NCBI RefSeq assembly: GCF_000691145.1
Contig: NZ_ASJC01000001.1
Location: 682,001 to 746,000, forward strand
Direction of reading: 5' to 3'
Length of the DNA stretch: 64,000 nucleotides
DNA from: Bacillus altitudinis 41KF2b
GTDB lineage: Bacteria > Bacillota > Bacilli > Bacillales > Bacillaceae
The translations under genes and the position numbers were made by a program. Below, piece after piece: positions 35,420-46,668 of this stretch. The first letter of the stretch is position 1; each line of letters starts with the position of its first letter. The notes under the pieces are model-generated. The model was not told the DNA's origin. It saw nothing but the letters and a program-made list of their open reading frames with translations, and did no database searches.

Positions 35420-38149
35420 ATGTCGAAACAGCAGCAAGTCGCTAAACAAGACGCTTTTCAATCTAGAAAAACGTTTTCGACAAATGGGAAAACGTATCAC
35501 TATTATTCGTTAGAAGCACTCGAGAAACAAGGAATCGGAAATGTTTCTAAATTGCCTTATTCCATTAAGGTACTGTTAGAATCAGTGCTTCGCCAAGTAG
35601 ACGGTAGAGTGATCAAAAAGGAACACGTTGAGAACTTGGCAAAATGGGGAACTGCCGAGGTAAAAGAAATTGATGTTCCATTTAAACCTTCTCGTGTTAT
35701 TTTACAAGACTTCACGGGTGTGCCAGCTGTCGTTGACCTTGCTTCTTTAAGAAAAGCAATGGCAGATGTGGGCGGAGACCCAGATAAAATCAACCCTGAA
35801 ATTCCAGTTGACCTGGTCATTGACCACTCTGTACAAGTCGATAAAGCTGGAACTGAAGATGCATTAAACATTAACATGGATTTAGAATTCGAACGTAACG
35901 CAGAGCGTTATAACTTCCTTAGCTGGGCAAAGAAAGCGTTTAACAATTATCAAGCTGTTCCGCCTGCAACAGGGATCGTTCACCAAGTGAACTTAGAGTA
36001 TCTTGCAAGTGTTGTTCATGCAATCGAAGAAGATGGCGAGATCATCACTTACCCAGATACATTAGTTGGTACTGACTCACATACAACAATGATTAACGGT
36101 ATCGGTGTACTTGGATGGGGCGTTGGCGGTATCGAAGCAGAAGCTGGAATGCTCGGTCAGCCTTCATACTTCCCAGTACCAGAAGTCATTGGTGCTAAAT
36201 TAGTTGGAGAGCTTCCAAACGGAACGACTGCAACTGACCTTGCCTTAAAAGTGACACAAGTTCTTCGTGAAAAAGGCGTAGTTAACAAGTTCGTCGAGTT
36301 CTTCGGACCTGGTGTTGCACAATTGCCGTTAGCAGATCGTGCAACAATTGCGAACATGGCGCCAGAATACGGTGCAACTTGCGGATTCTTCCCAGTAGAT
36401 GAAGAAGCGCTAGCTTACCTTCGCCTTACTGGACGTGATGAAGAGCAAATTAATATCGTTGAAGAATATTCTCGCGCAAATGGCTTATTCTATACGCCAG
36501 ATGCAGAAGAGCCAATCTTTACTGATGTTGTGGAAATTGATCTTTCTCAAATTGAATCAAACTTATCTGGTCCTAAACGTCCACAAGATTTGATTCCACT
36601 TTCTCAAATGAAAGAGACGTTCCATAAACACATCGAAAGCCCAGCTGGTAACCAAGGTTTTGGCTTAGAAAAATCAGAGCTAGACAAACAAATCGAATTT
36701 GATCTAGCAAATGGTGAAAAGGCTGTGATGAAGACAGGTGCGATTGCGATTGCAGCGATTACGAGCTGTACGAATACATCGAACCCATACGTCTTAATCG
36801 GAGCAGGTCTTGTTGCGAAAAAAGCAAGTGAGCTCGGTATGAAGGTGCCAAATTACGTGAAAACGTCACTAGCACCGGGTTCTAAAGTTGTAACAGGGTA
36901 CCTTGTGAATTCGGGACTTCTTCCATATTTAAGAGACCTCGGATTTAACATTGTTGGGTATGGCTGTACAACATGTATCGGAAACTCCGGACCGCTTGAA
37001 AAAGAAATTGAAGATGCTGTCTCTGAAAATGATCTGCTGATCACTTCTGTTTTATCAGGTAACCGTAACTTCGAAGGTCGTATCCACCCGCTTGTAAAAG
37101 GAAACTACCTTGCATCTCCACCATTAGTTGTGGCTTATGCACTTGCTGGTACGGTGAATATTGATTTAACAAAAGATCCGATCGGTGTCGATAAAAATGG
37201 CGAGAACGTTTATTTCAATGACATTTGGCCATCAATGGATGAAATCAACAGCGTCGTGAAAAGCACTGTCACACCTGAGCTATTCCGTTCAGAGTATGAA
37301 ACTGTTTTTGACAACAATGACCGCTGGAATGAAATTAAAACGACAGACGATGCATTGTATAAATGGGATGAAAATTCCACATACATTGATAACCCGCCAT
37401 TCTTCGAAAACTTATCAGTTGAACCTGGTAAAGTTGAACCACTTAAAGGATTGCGCGTAGTGGCGAAGTTTGGTGACTCTGTCACAACAGACCATATTTC
37501 TCCTGCTGGAGCGATTGGTAAAGACACACCTGCAGGTAAATACTTGCAAGAAAGAGGCGTATCGCCTAGAGACTTTAACTCATACGGATCTCGCCGTGGT
37601 AACCACCATGTTATGATGAGAGGTACTTTTGCAAACATCCGTATTAAGAACCAAATCGCACCAGGAACAGAAGGCGGGTATACAACGTACTGGCCAACTG
37701 GTGAAGTGACATCCATTTATGATGCATGCATGCGTTATAAAGAAGATGGAACTGGTCTTGCGATCTTAGCAGGTAAAGATTACGGAATGGGTTCTTCTCG
37801 TGACTGGGCTGCAAAAGGAACAAATCTTCTTGGAATTAAATTCGTTCTAGCGGAAAGCTTTGAGCGTATCCACAGAAGTAACCTTGTCTTCATGGGCGTA
37901 CTTCCTTTACAGTTTAAAGACGGTGAAAGTGCAGAAACTTATGGACTAACAGGAACAGAAACATTTGAAGTAGATGTTGATGAAACAGTTCGTCCGCGTG
38001 ATCTTGTCACTGTAAAAGCAATTGATACAGATGGCAACGAGAAAACATTTGAAGTAATTGTTCGCTTTGACAGTGAAGTCGAAATTGACTACTACCGTCA
38101 TGGTGGTATCCTTCAAATGGTACTGCGTGAGAAATTGGCAAGCAACTAA
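35420..38149 (+). CDS. citB: Aconitate hydratase (CitB)
   Basis: 909-residue aconitase, converting citrate to isocitrate in the TCA cycle; it also acts as an iron-responsive RNA-binding protein when the cluster is lost. 4Fe-4S cysteines are in [14 protein letters not shown] and [13 protein letters not shown]. The C-terminal swivel domain has [15 protein letters not shown]. The start at 35420 (MSKQQQVA) follows AAAGGGGG and gives exactly the B. subtilis length. A CcpC-like dyad lies upstream. Confidence 0.97.
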   Translation: MSKQQQVAKQDAFQSRKTFSTNGKTYHYYSLEALEKQGIGNVSKLPYSIKVLLESVLRQVDGRVIKKEHVENLAKWGTAEVKEIDVPFKPSRVILQDFTGVPAVVDLASLRKAMADVGGDPDKINPEIPVDLVIDHSVQVDKAGTEDALNINMDLEFERNAERYNFLSWAKKAFNNYQAVPPATGIVHQVNLEYLASVVHAIEEDGEIITYPDTLVGTDSHTTMINGIGVLGWGVGGIEAEAGMLGQPSYFPVPEVIGAKLVGELPNGTTATDLALKVTQVLREKGVVNKFVEFFGPGVAQLPLADRATIANMAPEYGATCGFFPVDEEALAYLRLTGRDEEQINIVEEYSRANGLFYTPDAEEPIFTDVVEIDLSQIESNLSGPKRPQDLIPLSQMKETFHKHIESPAGNQGFGLEKSELDKQIEFDLANGEKAVMKTGAIAIAAITSCTNTSNPYVLIGAGLVAKKASELGMKVPNYVKTSLAPGSKVVTGYLVNSGLLPYLRDLGFNIVGYGCTTCIGNSGPLEKEIEDAVSENDLLITSVLSGNRNFEGRIHPLVKGNYLASPPLVVAYALAGTVNIDLTKDPIGVDKNGENVYFNDIWPSMDEINSVVKSTVTPELFRSEYETVFDNNDRWNEIKTTDDALYKWDENSTYIDNPPFFENLSVEPGKVEPLKGLRVVAKFGDSVTTDHISPAGAIGKDTPAGKYLQERGVSPRDFNSYGSRRGNHHVMMRGTFANIRIKNQIAPGTEGGYTTYWPTGEVTSIYDACMRYKEDGTGLAILAGKDYGMGSSRDWAAKGTNLLGIKFVLAESFERIHRSNLVFMGVLPLQFKDGESAETYGLTGTETFEVDVDETVRPRDLVTVKAIDTDGNEKTFEVIVRFDSEVEIDYYRHGGILQMVLREKLASN

Positions 38150-38155
38150 TAAAGC

Positions 38156-38196
38156 AAAGAAGAGAAGGCGATTAGACAGCTTTCTCTTCTTTTTTA
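38156..38196 (+). terminator. Terminator of citB
   Basis: 11-bp stem AAAGAAGAGAA / TTCTCTTCTTT with a T run. Confidence 0.8.
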
Positions 38197-38215
38197 ACAT
38201 AGTGGAGGATCAATC

Positions 38216-38719
38216 ATGTGGAAAAAAGGAATGGCAAGCGCTGTTTTACTTGTGTTGATTGGTTTACTTGCATGGAATGTATTCGGACCAAAAGAACCCG
38301 CCATCGGTCTTGAAACAGGGGACAAAGCCCCTGATTTTGAGCTCAAAACCCTTGATGGCAAAACGGCATCTTTATCTGATTATCGAGGGAAAAAAGTACT
38401 TCTCAATTTTTGGGCGACATGGTGTAAGCCTTGCCGAACAGAAATGCCAGATCTAGATGCAATTAGAAGTGAAAATGACCAAGTTGAGGTACTAGCGGTG
38501 AATTTGACGAACACTGAAAAGAGTGTGGATCACGTCGCATCTTTTATTGATGAACTTAAGGTCAGTTTTCCTGTTTTATTAGATCAAAAAGGTATTCAAG
38601 CGAGATATCAGGTACTTTCATATCCGACGACATACATACTAGATGAAAAAGGGCGTATCCTGTCTGTAAAGCATCAAATGCTCACAAAAAAAGAAATTGA
38701 AAAAGAGCTGGATCTATAA
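38216..38719 (+). CDS. yneN: Membrane-anchored thioredoxin-like protein YneN
   Basis: 167-residue TlpA/ResA-like protein. An N-terminal anchor (MASAVLLVLIGLLAWNVFG) is followed by a redoxin domain with active site WATWCKPCRTEMP and the cis-Pro region YPTTYILD. It would reduce disulfides outside the membrane, possibly receiving electrons via CcdA. Exact client unknown. Synteny with yneN. Confidence 0.92.
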   Translation: MWKKGMASAVLLVLIGLLAWNVFGPKEPAIGLETGDKAPDFELKTLDGKTASLSDYRGKKVLLNFWATWCKPCRTEMPDLDAIRSENDQVEVLAVNLTNTEKSVDHVASFIDELKVSFPVLLDQKGIQARYQVLSYPTTYILDEKGRILSVKHQMLTKKEIEKELDL

Positions 38720-38737
38720 TGATTCAGCTCTTTTTTG
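38701..38737 (+). terminator. Terminator of yneN
   Basis: 10-bp stem AAAAGAGCTG / CAGCTCTTTT, overlapping the end of the gene. Confidence 0.85.
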
Positions 38738-38795
38738 CTTATTTTCTAAATGTTTTGGCGAAAATGGTATGAACAGAGTGGAGGTGGTGATAGAA

Positions 38796-38921
38796 ATGAG
38801 ACGAAGAAAGCGCCGTACTTTTGAAGAACTTGTGCTTGAAAATAAAAAAGAATTATTAAGCAATGAGGAATTTTTAAACCAGCTTGAAGAAAAGTTGGAA
38901 GAGCGATTTAGACAGAAATAA
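38796..38921 (+). CDS. FbpB-family small basic protein
   Basis: 41 residues, RRRKRRTFEELVLENKKELLSNEEFLNQLEEKLEERFRQK. The Arg-rich start plus FEELVLENKKELL resembles the FbpB/Fbp small basic proteins, proposed helpers of the iron-sparing sRNA FsrA. The site GGAGGTGGT precedes ATG 38796. No clear Fur box was found upstream. It sits between yneN and sspN, which are adjacent in the B. subtilis order as I recall it. Confidence 0.7.
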   Translation: MRRRKRRTFEELVLENKKELLSNEEFLNQLEEKLEERFRQK

Positions 38922-38972
38922 GTTATGATTTGACCTTTTTCGTTCATCCTAAAGAAGAGGGAGGGATGAATG

Positions 38973-39116
38973 ATGGGTAGAGAGCATGATAAACAAGCGC
39001 AGTTTACACCAGACCATTTAGGGACAAAACCTGTAGCATACAAACGAAATAAAGGCAAAAAGATGCATAATAAATCGAATGAACAGCCTGATGTGATACA
39101 GACGAAGGGCGAATAA
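38973..39116 (+). CDS. sspN: Small acid-soluble spore protein N
   Basis: 47 residues, MGREHDKQAQFTPDHLGTKP...KRNKGKKMHNKSNEQPDVIQTKGE, matching SspN family ends (HLGTKP, VIQTKGE). Minor forespore protein, first gene of sspN-tlp. AGAGGGAGGG site; an adjacent upstream ATG (38970) is an alternative. Confidence 0.92.
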   Translation: MGREHDKQAQFTPDHLGTKPVAYKRNKGKKMHNKSNEQPDVIQTKGE

Positions 39117-39128
39117 TAGGAGGGAAGC

Positions 39129-39374
39129 ATGATGAATGACAAGTCATATCAATCCAATCCAGATGATCGTTCTGATAATGTTGAGAAGCTGCAGGATATG
39201 ATCGAAAACACACTTGAAAATATTGATGAATCTGAAGCAGCAATGGGTCTTTCAACAGAGGAAGAAAAGCAGATGATCAAGCAAAAAAATGAAAACCGTA
39301 GAACAAGTATTGACGCAATGCGTTCTGAAATAAAGGACGAGGAAGCAGCAAGAAAGAGCGGTTACACTGAATAA
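39129..39374 (+). CDS. tlp: Small acid-soluble spore protein Tlp
   Basis: 81-residue Tlp: SNPDDRSDNVEKLQDMIENTLENIDESEAAM is the family signature, followed by a charged helix. Forespore protein, 12 bp after sspN, preceded by AGGAGGG. Two consecutive ATG codons can start it. The old name thioredoxin-like protein is misleading; no CxxC is present. Confidence 0.93.
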   Translation: MMNDKSYQSNPDDRSDNVEKLQDMIENTLENIDESEAAMGLSTEEEKQMIKQKNENRRTSIDAMRSEIKDEEAARKSGYTE

Positions 39375-39397
39375 ACCAGGGATTCCTGGTTTATTTT
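39373..39397 (+). terminator. Terminator of sspN-tlp
   Basis: AAACCAGG-GATT-CCTGGTTT hairpin with T-rich tail. Confidence 0.85.
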
Positions 39398-39477
39398 ATT
39401 GCCTCTTTTTAGAAGAACCAATTGGAATGTGGTAAAATGTCAGAGACGTTAGGTTTTGATAGGAGAGCGATGAAAAC

Positions 39478-39900
39478 GTGTATGTATCTAAAAAAGAAAT
39501 AGAAGTCCGTTATGCAGAAACAGATCAAATGGGCATTGTGTATCATGCCAACTATTTAATTTGGATGGAAGTCGGCAGAACAGCGTTAATTAAAGAATTA
39601 GGCTTTTCCTATGCCCAGTTAGAGGCAGACGGTGTCCTTGCACCTGTTGTCGATCTTCAGGTTCAATATAAGAAACCACTACTGTACGGTGAAACGGCTA
39701 CAGTTCACACATGGATAGAAGAATATAACGGCGTGAAAACAGTGTATGGCTATGAAATACAAAAACCTGATGGACAAACGGCTATTACAGGGACCACCTC
39801 ACATATTTGTGTGGACAAAGAAACCTTTAGACCGATTCAATTTAGAAAAGCTTTCCCTGCATGGCACAGCGTTTACGAACAGTCCAAGAAGCAGGTTTGA
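39478..39900 (+). CDS. yneP: Acyl-CoA thioesterase YneP (4HBT fold)
   Basis: 140-residue hot-dog-fold thioesterase with the 4-hydroxybenzoyl-CoA thioesterase signature VRYAETDQMGIVYHANYLIWMEVGR, including the catalytic Asp in ETDQMG. It hydrolyses an acyl-CoA of unknown chain type. GTG start after AGGAGAG. yneQ follows by 3 bp, so the two are co-transcribed. Confidence 0.88.
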   Translation: MYVSKKEIEVRYAETDQMGIVYHANYLIWMEVGRTALIKELGFSYAQLEADGVLAPVVDLQVQYKKPLLYGETATVHTWIEEYNGVKTVYGYEIQKPDGQTAITGTTSHICVDKETFRPIQFRKAFPAWHSVYEQSKKQV

Positions 39901-39903
39901 TTC

Positions 39904-40212
39904 ATGGCATTTGGAATTAAAAGAAAGGATCTACATGCTTGGAAATCAGCTGTTCGGGAAGGGAATGTGGCCTTTTTGACACACTATTGGCTTGATGACC
40001 GTTTTCCGCATGCGAATACTGTCACAAAGGCAGCCTGTCAGGATATGGAGCAATTAATCGCTTGGGGACAAAAGCATGGATTAAAGAAAGAATGGATCCA
40101 TGTTCGCGAAGGTTTTCCTCATTTTGATCTCATTGGTGATTCGCAAAAACGGATTTTGCAAAAAGAGCGGTCATTAGGAAACATTCAGGAGTATGGACTT
40201 TATATTGAGTGA
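39904..40212 (+). CDS. yneQ: Conserved protein YneQ
   Basis: 102-residue soluble protein (MAFGIKRKDLHAWKSAVREGNVAFLTHYWLDDRFPHANTVTKAACQDMEQLIAWGQKHGL). It belongs to the YneQ family by synteny and sequence; function unknown. The start overlaps the end of the yneP ribosome region, 3 bp from its stop. Confidence 0.88.
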   Translation: MAFGIKRKDLHAWKSAVREGNVAFLTHYWLDDRFPHANTVTKAACQDMEQLIAWGQKHGLKKEWIHVREGFPHFDLIGDSQKRILQKERSLGNIQEYGLYIE

Positions 40213-40217
40213 TAAAC

Positions 40218-40251
40218 AAAAAAGATACCCGAGGGATGAGGTATCTTTTTT
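40218..40251. terminator. Bidirectional terminator yneQ / yneR
   Basis: Perfect 12-bp stem AAAAAAGATACC / GGTATCTTTTTT. Confidence 0.95.
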
Positions 40252-40253
40252 GT

Positions 40254-40541
40254 TTATTCATAATGAAATTCTGGTTCTTTCACGGACTCGTTATAATCAA
40301 TATGCAGATCATGGTTGTCAAAATACCAAATATCACTTTCTTCCACAAAGAAAGTAATGCCTTCTACTTCAGCGGTTGCGCCGGCATTTTGAGGTTCATC
40401 TTTTGCGACGCCGAGAGAAAAGCCTTTTTGTACATTACTGCACCCGCCATATCTGACAAAAAAGCGAACATGATCACCTTTTTCTAAATCCAGTTCATTC
40501 TTGTACCAATTGAGTGCATCATCTTTTATCGTTAATTTCAA
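40254..40541 (-). CDS. yneR: HesB/YneR-family protein
   Basis: 95-residue HesB-like fold protein (MKLTIKDDALNWYKNELDLEKGDHVRFFVRYGGCSNVQKGFSLGVAKDEP). It keeps one Cys (GGCS) but lacks the C-terminal CGC motif of IscA/SufA, so a direct Fe-S scaffold role is doubtful. YneR by synteny. Confidence 0.88.
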   Translation of the reverse strand: MKLTIKDDALNWYKNELDLEKGDHVRFFVRYGGCSNVQKGFSLGVAKDEPQNAGATAEVEGITFFVEESDIWYFDNHDLHIDYNESVKEPEFHYE

Positions 40542-40637
40542 TGTGATCGCCCCTTTTTGAAGTCATGCTGTTTTTAAATGCAGGATGCAAAAACAGCTTT
40601 TCTTTACTTTTACCACATATTTAAATTGATGAAACGG

Positions 40638-41219
40638 CTAAAGCCATTTGATTTTCGGTTCAGTTTTGTTGAGAATTCGTTTGAGGTTGGCGATGTGTCT
40701 GAAGATCACAAAGCCAGCAAGAACAGCAACAACAATAATTAAAAATAGATCTTGGGTGAATATGCTGTAAATGAATGTGTAGATCCCAGTCAGCATAGAT
40801 GATAATGAAACATATTTACTAATGTATAAAAATAAGAAAAAAGCAGCGATCATCGTGATAAATAAGAACGGGGCATAAAATAACAGCACGCCGCCTGATG
40901 TAGCGACCGCTTTTCCCCCTTTAAATTTTGCAAAGACAGGAAAGCTGTGACCGATAACAGCAGCAACTCCTGCTAATAAGGGATGAATGTCCAGTTGCAT
41001 GAAAAACGGTAAAGCCGAAGCAAGAGTCCCCTTTAAAATATCAGCTGTGATAACGATGGATCCTGCTTTCACACCTAGTGTACGGAATGCATTCGTCGCA
41101 CCTAGGTTCCCGCTGCCATGTTCACGGATATCGATTCCCTTTGCAGCTTTCCCGACAATGAGACCTGATGGAATACTGCCGAGAAGATAAGCCAAAATAA
41201 ACATCAAAGCAATTAACAT
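40638..41219 (-). CDS. plsY: Acyl-phosphate glycerol-3-phosphate acyltransferase PlsY
   Basis: 193-residue membrane enzyme with five transmembrane helices. It acylates glycerol-3-phosphate using acyl-phosphate from PlsX, the first step of phosphatidic acid synthesis. Motifs: [12 protein letters not shown] (motif 1), [13 protein letters not shown] (motif 2) and [13 protein letters not shown] (motif 3). The ATG at 41219 is 8 nt from AAGGAG and gives the family start MLIALM; an ATG two codons earlier is too close. Confidence 0.95.
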   Translation of the reverse strand: MLIALMFILAYLLGSIPSGLIVGKAAKGIDIREHGSGNLGATNAFRTLGVKAGSIVITADILKGTLASALPFFMQLDIHPLLAGVAAVIGHSFPVFAKFKGGKAVATSGGVLLFYAPFLFITMIAAFFLFLYISKYVSLSSMLTGIYTFIYSIFTQDLFLIIVVAVLAGFVIFRHIANLKRILNKTEPKIKWL

Positions 41220-41374
41220 CTGCATAACTCCTTTATATTCTCCCTCTTGTCTTACATTTTAACATGATCTTATGAAAAACATGGCGATCTTTTTTTGAAA
41301 AAAAACGATGGCCGATGAATTCAGCTTTGTTTTTAACAAGAAATTCGCTAAAATAGAAGAAAAGGAGTGTCTGG

Positions 41375-41788
41375 ATGAATCATCCTTCAAAACAAGAAAT
41401 TGGGCGTATATTAAAAAGCAGTAAGCGAATTGCAGTTGTAGGTTTGTCAGATCAGCCGCACCGAACGTCCTATATGGTTTCAAAAGCCATGCAAGATGCC
41501 GGTTATGACATCATTCCTGTCAATCCAACGATTGATGAAGCACTTGGGGTAAAAGCGGTCGCCTCTTTAAAAGACATAAAAGAGCCTGTTGATATCGTCA
41601 ATGTCTTTAGACGTTCTGAGTTTTTGCCTGAGGTGGCGAAAGAATTTCTTGAAATAGACGCACCTGTTTTTTGGGCGCAGCAAGGCGTATATCATGAAGA
41701 GGCAAAAAGGCTGATTGAGGAAAATGGCAAGGTCGCCATCATGGACTTATGTATCAAAGTGGCTCATGCGATGACAAAAACTCATTAA
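41375..41788 (+). CDS. yneT: CoA-binding domain protein YneT
   Basis: 137-residue Rossmann-like CoA_binding family protein: RIAVVGLSDQPHRTSYMVSKAMQDAGYDIIPVNP and VFWAQQGVYHEEAKRLIEENGKVAIMDLCIKVAH. Function unknown; a CoA or nucleotide ligand is expected. Site AAAGGAG. It precedes parE by 415 bp. Confidence 0.9.
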   Translation: MNHPSKQEIGRILKSSKRIAVVGLSDQPHRTSYMVSKAMQDAGYDIIPVNPTIDEALGVKAVASLKDIKEPVDIVNVFRRSEFLPEVAKEFLEIDAPVFWAQQGVYHEEAKRLIEENGKVAIMDLCIKVAHAMTKTH

Positions 41789-41794
41789 ATCGTC

Positions 41795-41830
41795 AAAAAT
41801 CCTTGGTTTTTCAAGGATTTTTGCTTTTTT
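41795..41830 (+). terminator. Terminator of yneT
   Basis: 11-bp perfect stem AAAAATCCTTG / CAAGGATTTTT with a T run. Confidence 0.9.
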
Positions 41831-41899
41831 GTTGCAGAAATATATTTGCGATTCTAGAAGAAAGCGATAAAATAAGGCGACAGGGACCTATCGGTGACC

Positions 41900-42043
41900 T
41901 TGCATATCGAGAAAAAGAGCGATAAGATAAATTTAGAACATTTGTTCTGTTTTGCTAAAACCATCATATGATTGCATTTGGCTTATGAAACAGTCTTGTT
42001 TATAATGGACTTCTAGTTCTGATTGCAGAATGTAGAACATTCT
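41900..42043 (+). promoter_or_regulatory. parE control region: LexA box and two candidate promoters
   Basis: P1: TTGCAT (41900-41905), 17 bp, TAAGAT (41923-41928). A LexA-type box AGAACATTTGTTCT (41935-41948, GAAC-N4-GTTC intact) lies over its expected start. P2: TTGGCT (41978-41983), 17 bp, TATAAT (42001-42006). An inverted repeat AGAATGT-N3-ACATTCT lies at 42027-42043. parEC is reported in the B. subtilis LexA regulon. The rest of 41831-42203 holds no gene. Confidence 0.6.
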
Positions 42044-42203
42044 CATAACCGTGCAAAAGAGCATGTATCGCTGAATCACACATGCATGGTGATGATGCAG
42101 CTTATTAAAGTGGACAGTAATGAGCAGCATGATCATCATTAAAATCTAGAGAGATCATTGATGATTAGCCGGTTATGTTTGTTAGTGAAAGGGGATTAAG
42201 CAT

Positions 42204-44171
42204 TTGGTTAAAAAGCAGCAAGTAGATTATAACGATGATTCTATTCAGGTGCTAGAGGGGCTTGAAGCCGTCCGTAAACGCCCAGGGATGTATATTGGAT
42301 CGACGGATTCACGCGGTCTTCATCACCTTGTCTATGAGATTGTAGATAACTCTGTCGATGAAGTGCTCGCTGGCCATGGAGATCATATCATTGTCAAAAT
42401 ACATAAAGATAACAGCATTTCCGTCCAAGATAAAGGGCGCGGAATGCCTACTGGTATGCATAAGCTTGGAAAACCGACACCAGAAATCATTTTAACGGTC
42501 CTGCACGCAGGCGGAAAATTTGGTCAAGGTGGTTATAAAACAAGTGGTGGACTTCACGGAGTTGGGGCGTCCGTTGTGAACGCACTTTCAGAGTGGCTCA
42601 CCGTGACGATAGAACGCGATGGATTTATTTATCACCAGCGCTTTGAACATGGCGGAAAGCCAGTCACATCACTTGAAAAAATCGGGAAAACTAAAAAGAC
42701 CGGTACACTGATTCATTTTAAGCCAGATCCAACGATGTTCAGTGTCACCACCTATAATTTTGATACATTATCAGAGCGTTTAAGAGAATCAGCCTTTTTA
42801 TTAAAAGGGCTAAAAATAGAGCTGATTGATGAGCGCCATAATGTGCAGGAAACCTTTTATTATGAGACAGGTATTGAAGCGTTCGTTGCTTATTTAAACG
42901 AGGAAAAGGATGTACTTAGTGAAGTCGTTTCGTTTGAAGGCGAACATCAGTCCATTGAAGTCGATTTTGCCTTTCAATTTAACGACGGATATTCAGAAAA
43001 TATTTTGTCGTTCGTCAATAACGTAAGAACCAAAGATGGCGGTACGCATGAGTCTGGTGCAAAAACGGCCATGACGAGAGCCTTTAATGAATATGCACGC
43101 AAAGTGACCCTTTTAAAAGAAAAAGACAAAAATTTAGAAGGTACAGATATTCGTGAAGGCCTGTCAGCTGTTATTTCTGTCAGAATTCCTGAAGAACTTC
43201 TTCAATTTGAAGGACAAACAAAAGGAAAGCTTGGAACGAGTGAGGCAAGGTCAGCTGTTGATGCCGTGATTTCTGAAAAATTGGCTTATTTTCTTGAAGA
43301 AAACCGCGAAACGGCGACACTGCTTGTGAAAAAAGCGATTAAAGCGCAGCAGGCAAGAGAAGCGGCTAGAAAAGCAAGAGAAGAAGCAAGGAGCGGCAAG
43401 AAACGGAAAAAATCTGAAGCAACACTCAGCGGAAAATTAACACCTGCTCAATCTAGAAACCCGGCAAGAAATGAACTGTATCTAGTAGAGGGCGACTCTG
43501 CTGGTGGATCAGCCAAGCAAGGACGTGATCGAAAATTCCAAGCGGTGCTGCCGCTTCGAGGAAAGGTCATTAATACAGAGAAAGCAAAGCTTGCGGATAT
43601 TTTCAAAAACGAAGAAATCAACACCATTATCCATGCCATTGGCGGCGGGGTTGGTGTCGATTTTAATGTAGAAGACATCAATTATGACAAAATTGTCATC
43701 ATGACAGATGCTGATACAGATGGCGCGCATATTCAGGTTCTATTGCTTACATTCTTCTACCGCTATATGAAGCCGCTGATTGAGCATGGCAAAGTATTCA
43801 TTGCCCTTCCGCCTTTATATAAAGTTAGCAAAGGCTCAGGGAAGAAAGAAGTCATTGAATATGCTTGGTCTGATGAAGAAATGGATGATGTACTAAAGAA
43901 AGTTGGAAAAGGATATACGATTCAACGCTATAAAGGTTTAGGTGAAATGAATGCCGACCAGCTATGGGAAACGACAATGAATCCAGAGTCGAGAACGCTT
44001 GTCAGGGTGAAGATCGATGATGCTGCACGGGTGGAGCGCCGCGTCACGACACTGATGGGTGACAAAGTAGAACCACGCCGTAAATGGATTGAAAAGAATG
44101 TCGCCTTTGGACTTGATGAGGAAAGCAACATTCTTGAAAATGAAAACTTGTCGCTAGCTGAGGAGGTTTAA
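42204..44171 (+). CDS. parE: DNA topoisomerase IV subunit B ParE
   Basis: 655-residue ATPase subunit of topoisomerase IV, which decatenates daughter chromosomes. GHKL ATP site: [19 protein letters not shown] and [58 protein letters not shown] and [11 protein letters not shown] start at 42204 after GAAAGGGG. The parC start follows 2 nt after the stop. Confidence 0.97.
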   Translation: MVKKQQVDYNDDSIQVLEGLEAVRKRPGMYIGSTDSRGLHHLVYEIVDNSVDEVLAGHGDHIIVKIHKDNSISVQDKGRGMPTGMHKLGKPTPEIILTVLHAGGKFGQGGYKTSGGLHGVGASVVNALSEWLTVTIERDGFIYHQRFEHGGKPVTSLEKIGKTKKTGTLIHFKPDPTMFSVTTYNFDTLSERLRESAFLLKGLKIELIDERHNVQETFYYETGIEAFVAYLNEEKDVLSEVVSFEGEHQSIEVDFAFQFNDGYSENILSFVNNVRTKDGGTHESGAKTAMTRAFNEYARKVTLLKEKDKNLEGTDIREGLSAVISVRIPEELLQFEGQTKGKLGTSEARSAVDAVISEKLAYFLEENRETATLLVKKAIKAQQAREAARKAREEARSGKKRKKSEATLSGKLTPAQSRNPARNELYLVEGDSAGGSAKQGRDRKFQAVLPLRGKVINTEKAKLADIFKNEEINTIIHAIGGGVGVDFNVEDINYDKIVIMTDADTDGAHIQVLLLTFFYRYMKPLIEHGKVFIALPPLYKVSKGSGKKEVIEYAWSDEEMDDVLKKVGKGYTIQRYKGLGEMNADQLWETTMNPESRTLVRVKIDDAARVERRVTTLMGDKVEPRRKWIEKNVAFGLDEESNILENENLSLAEEV

Positions 44172-44173
44172 AC

Positions 44174-46615
44174 ATGGCACAACAAGAACGATTTCATGAT
44201 TTACCGTTAGAAGAAGTGATTGGGGACCGTTTTGGTCGCTATAGTAAATATATTATCCAAGATCGTGCACTTCCAGATGCACGTGATGGATTAAAGCCTG
44301 TACAACGAAGAATTTTATATGCAATGTATGCGGAAGGAAATACACAAGATAAAAACTTCCGTAAAGCTGCCAAAACAGTCGGTAACGTCATTGGTAACTA
44401 TCATCCGCATGGTGATTCTTCTGTTTATGAAGCAATGGTGAGAATGAGCCAGGATTGGAAAGTGCGAAATGTGCTGATTGAGATGCATGGAAATAACGGG
44501 AGTATCGACGGAGATCCTCCTGCTGCCATGCGTTATACGGAAGCAAGGCTTTCTGCAATTGCATCAGAGCTTTTAAAAGACCTCGACAAGGAGACGGTCG
44601 AATTTGTCGCGAACTTTGATGATACAAGCAAAGAGCCTGTTGTCTTACCAGCGATGTTTCCCAACCTTCTTGTGAACGGGTCAACAGGGATTTCAGCCGG
44701 TTATGCGACTGATATTCCACCGCACCACCTAGGAGAAGTGATTGATGGCGTGATTAAGCGAATTGAACAGCCGCATTGTACGGTTGAAGATTTAATGACA
44801 GTCATCAAAGGGCCTGATTTCCCAACAGGCGGGATCATTCAAGGTGTGGATGGAATTAAGAAGGCATATGAAACAGGAAAAGGAAAGATTATGATTCGCG
44901 GAAAAGCGGAGATTGAAACCATCCGCGGTGGACGCCAGCAAATCGTGATCACAGAAATTCCTTATGAAGTGAATAAGGCCAATCTTGTCAAAAAGATGGA
45001 CGAGTTCCGCATTGAAAGAAAAGTAGAAGGGATTTCTGAAGTTCGGGATGAGACGGACCGTACCGGCCTTCGGATTGTTGTAGAGCTGAAAAAAGAAGCG
45101 GATGCGAATGGTGTCTTGAATTTCTTATATAAAAATTCTGATCTGCAAATCCCTTATAACTTTAATATGGTCGCGATACATAACAGAAGACCGACTTTAA
45201 TGACGCTTACAACTGTACTAGACGCTTACATTGCTCATCAAAAAGAAGTGATGACTAACCGCTCAGCATACGAGCTTCGAAAAGCAAAAGAACGTCATCA
45301 TATTGTAGATGGGTTAATTAAAGCTCTTTCCATTTTAGATGAAGTCATTGCGACGATCCGTTCGTCTAATGATAAGCGTGATGCGAAAAACAATTTGATG
45401 GAGAAATATGATTTTACAGAAGCACAATCAGAAGCGATTGTTTCTCTCCAGTTATATCGTTTAACAAATACAGATATCACTCAACTAAGAGACGAAGCAA
45501 GAGAGCTTGACGTGCGAATTGCAGAACTTGAAGACATTTTAGCGAATGAGAAAAAGCTGTTTAAAGTCATTACGAACAACTTGAAGAAGTTGAAAAAGAC
45601 GTATGCTGATGAAAGACGATCTGTTATTGAGGAAAAAATTGAAGAAATTAAGATTAACCTTGAAGTGATGATCGCATCAGAGGACGTGTACGTCACAGTC
45701 ACAAAAGATGGATACATCAAACGGACAAGCCAGCGTTCCTATGCTGCATCAAACGGTAAGGACTTCGGTATGAAGGATACAGACCGACTGATTCACCAGT
45801 TTGAAATGAATACAACAGATGTTCTTCTGCTCTTTACGAATAAAGGGAGCTATATTTACTGTCCAGTTCATCAGCTGCCAGATATACGCTGGAAAGACAT
45901 GGGGCAGCATATTACGAATATTATTTCGATTGATCGCGATGAATCCATTCAAAAAGCGATCCCAATTAAAGAATTCGATGAATCATCGTATCTCTTGTTC
46001 TTCACAAAAGGCGGTATGGTGAAGAAAACAGAGCTTCTCCAATATAAAGCGCAGCGCTATTCAAAACCGCTTGTCGCCTTGAATTTAAAAGGTGATGATG
46101 AACTTGTAGATGTTCATGTCACAACAGGTCAGCAAGAATTGTTTATTGCAACGAAAAATGGCTATGGATTATGGTTTGATGAAGAAGAAGTGAGTGTGGT
46201 CGGTCCGAGAGCGGCTGGTGTGAAAGGCATCAATTTAAAGGACGGAGACGAGGTGGTCTCTGGACAAATGATTGATCCGAAGAACAATGTGCTTGTTCTC
46301 ACGACACAAAGAGGTGCTGTGAAGCGGATGAACCTCTCTGAATTTGATAAGACATCAAGAGCAAAACGTGGAGTGATCATGCTAAGAGAATTAAAGAAAA
46401 ACCCTCACAGAATTGTTGCTGTGATTGCTGCTTCACTGCACGATACACTTGAGATTGATACGGAAAAGGGTGCCACGATCCCGCTCGATATTTCCACACT
46501 AAGAGCAAATGATCGTTATAGCAATGGATCGTTTATTTTAGATGAGGAAGAGCAGGGAGAAGTAACTCAAGTTCTTTTATCACCTGCTGCATCTGACCAA
46601 GATGACAATAAATAA
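44174..46615 (+). CDS. parC: DNA topoisomerase IV subunit A ParC
   Basis: 813-residue cleavage subunit. The catalytic Tyr is in [13 protein letters not shown]. The quinolone-determining region [18 protein letters not shown] has the wild-type Ser after GD. The C-terminal beta-pinwheel contains repeats such as [16 protein letters not shown] and [15 protein letters not shown]. Co-transcribed and probably translationally coupled with parE. Confidence 0.97.
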   Translation: MAQQERFHDLPLEEVIGDRFGRYSKYIIQDRALPDARDGLKPVQRRILYAMYAEGNTQDKNFRKAAKTVGNVIGNYHPHGDSSVYEAMVRMSQDWKVRNVLIEMHGNNGSIDGDPPAAMRYTEARLSAIASELLKDLDKETVEFVANFDDTSKEPVVLPAMFPNLLVNGSTGISAGYATDIPPHHLGEVIDGVIKRIEQPHCTVEDLMTVIKGPDFPTGGIIQGVDGIKKAYETGKGKIMIRGKAEIETIRGGRQQIVITEIPYEVNKANLVKKMDEFRIERKVEGISEVRDETDRTGLRIVVELKKEADANGVLNFLYKNSDLQIPYNFNMVAIHNRRPTLMTLTTVLDAYIAHQKEVMTNRSAYELRKAKERHHIVDGLIKALSILDEVIATIRSSNDKRDAKNNLMEKYDFTEAQSEAIVSLQLYRLTNTDITQLRDEARELDVRIAELEDILANEKKLFKVITNNLKKLKKTYADERRSVIEEKIEEIKINLEVMIASEDVYVTVTKDGYIKRTSQRSYAASNGKDFGMKDTDRLIHQFEMNTTDVLLLFTNKGSYIYCPVHQLPDIRWKDMGQHITNIISIDRDESIQKAIPIKEFDESSYLLFFTKGGMVKKTELLQYKAQRYSKPLVALNLKGDDELVDVHVTTGQQELFIATKNGYGLWFDEEEVSVVGPRAAGVKGINLKDGDEVVSGQMIDPKNNVLVLTTQRGAVKRMNLSEFDKTSRAKRGVIMLRELKKNPHRIVAVIAASLHDTLEIDTEKGATIPLDISTLRANDRYSNGSFILDEEEQGEVTQVLLSPAASDQDDNK

Positions 46616-46623
46616 GCAAAATG

Positions 46624-46656
46624 AAAACCCCCTGCGTAAGGCAGGGGGTTTTTTAT
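46624..46656 (+). terminator. Terminator of parEC
   Basis: 12-bp GC-rich stem AAAACCCCCTGC / GCAGGGGGTTTT with a T run. Confidence 0.95.
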
Positions 46657-46668
46657 GATGAGGTCAAT

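Noticed and set aside
44388..44720. Antisense frame within parC
   Set aside because: Shadow of a highly conserved coding region on the other strand.
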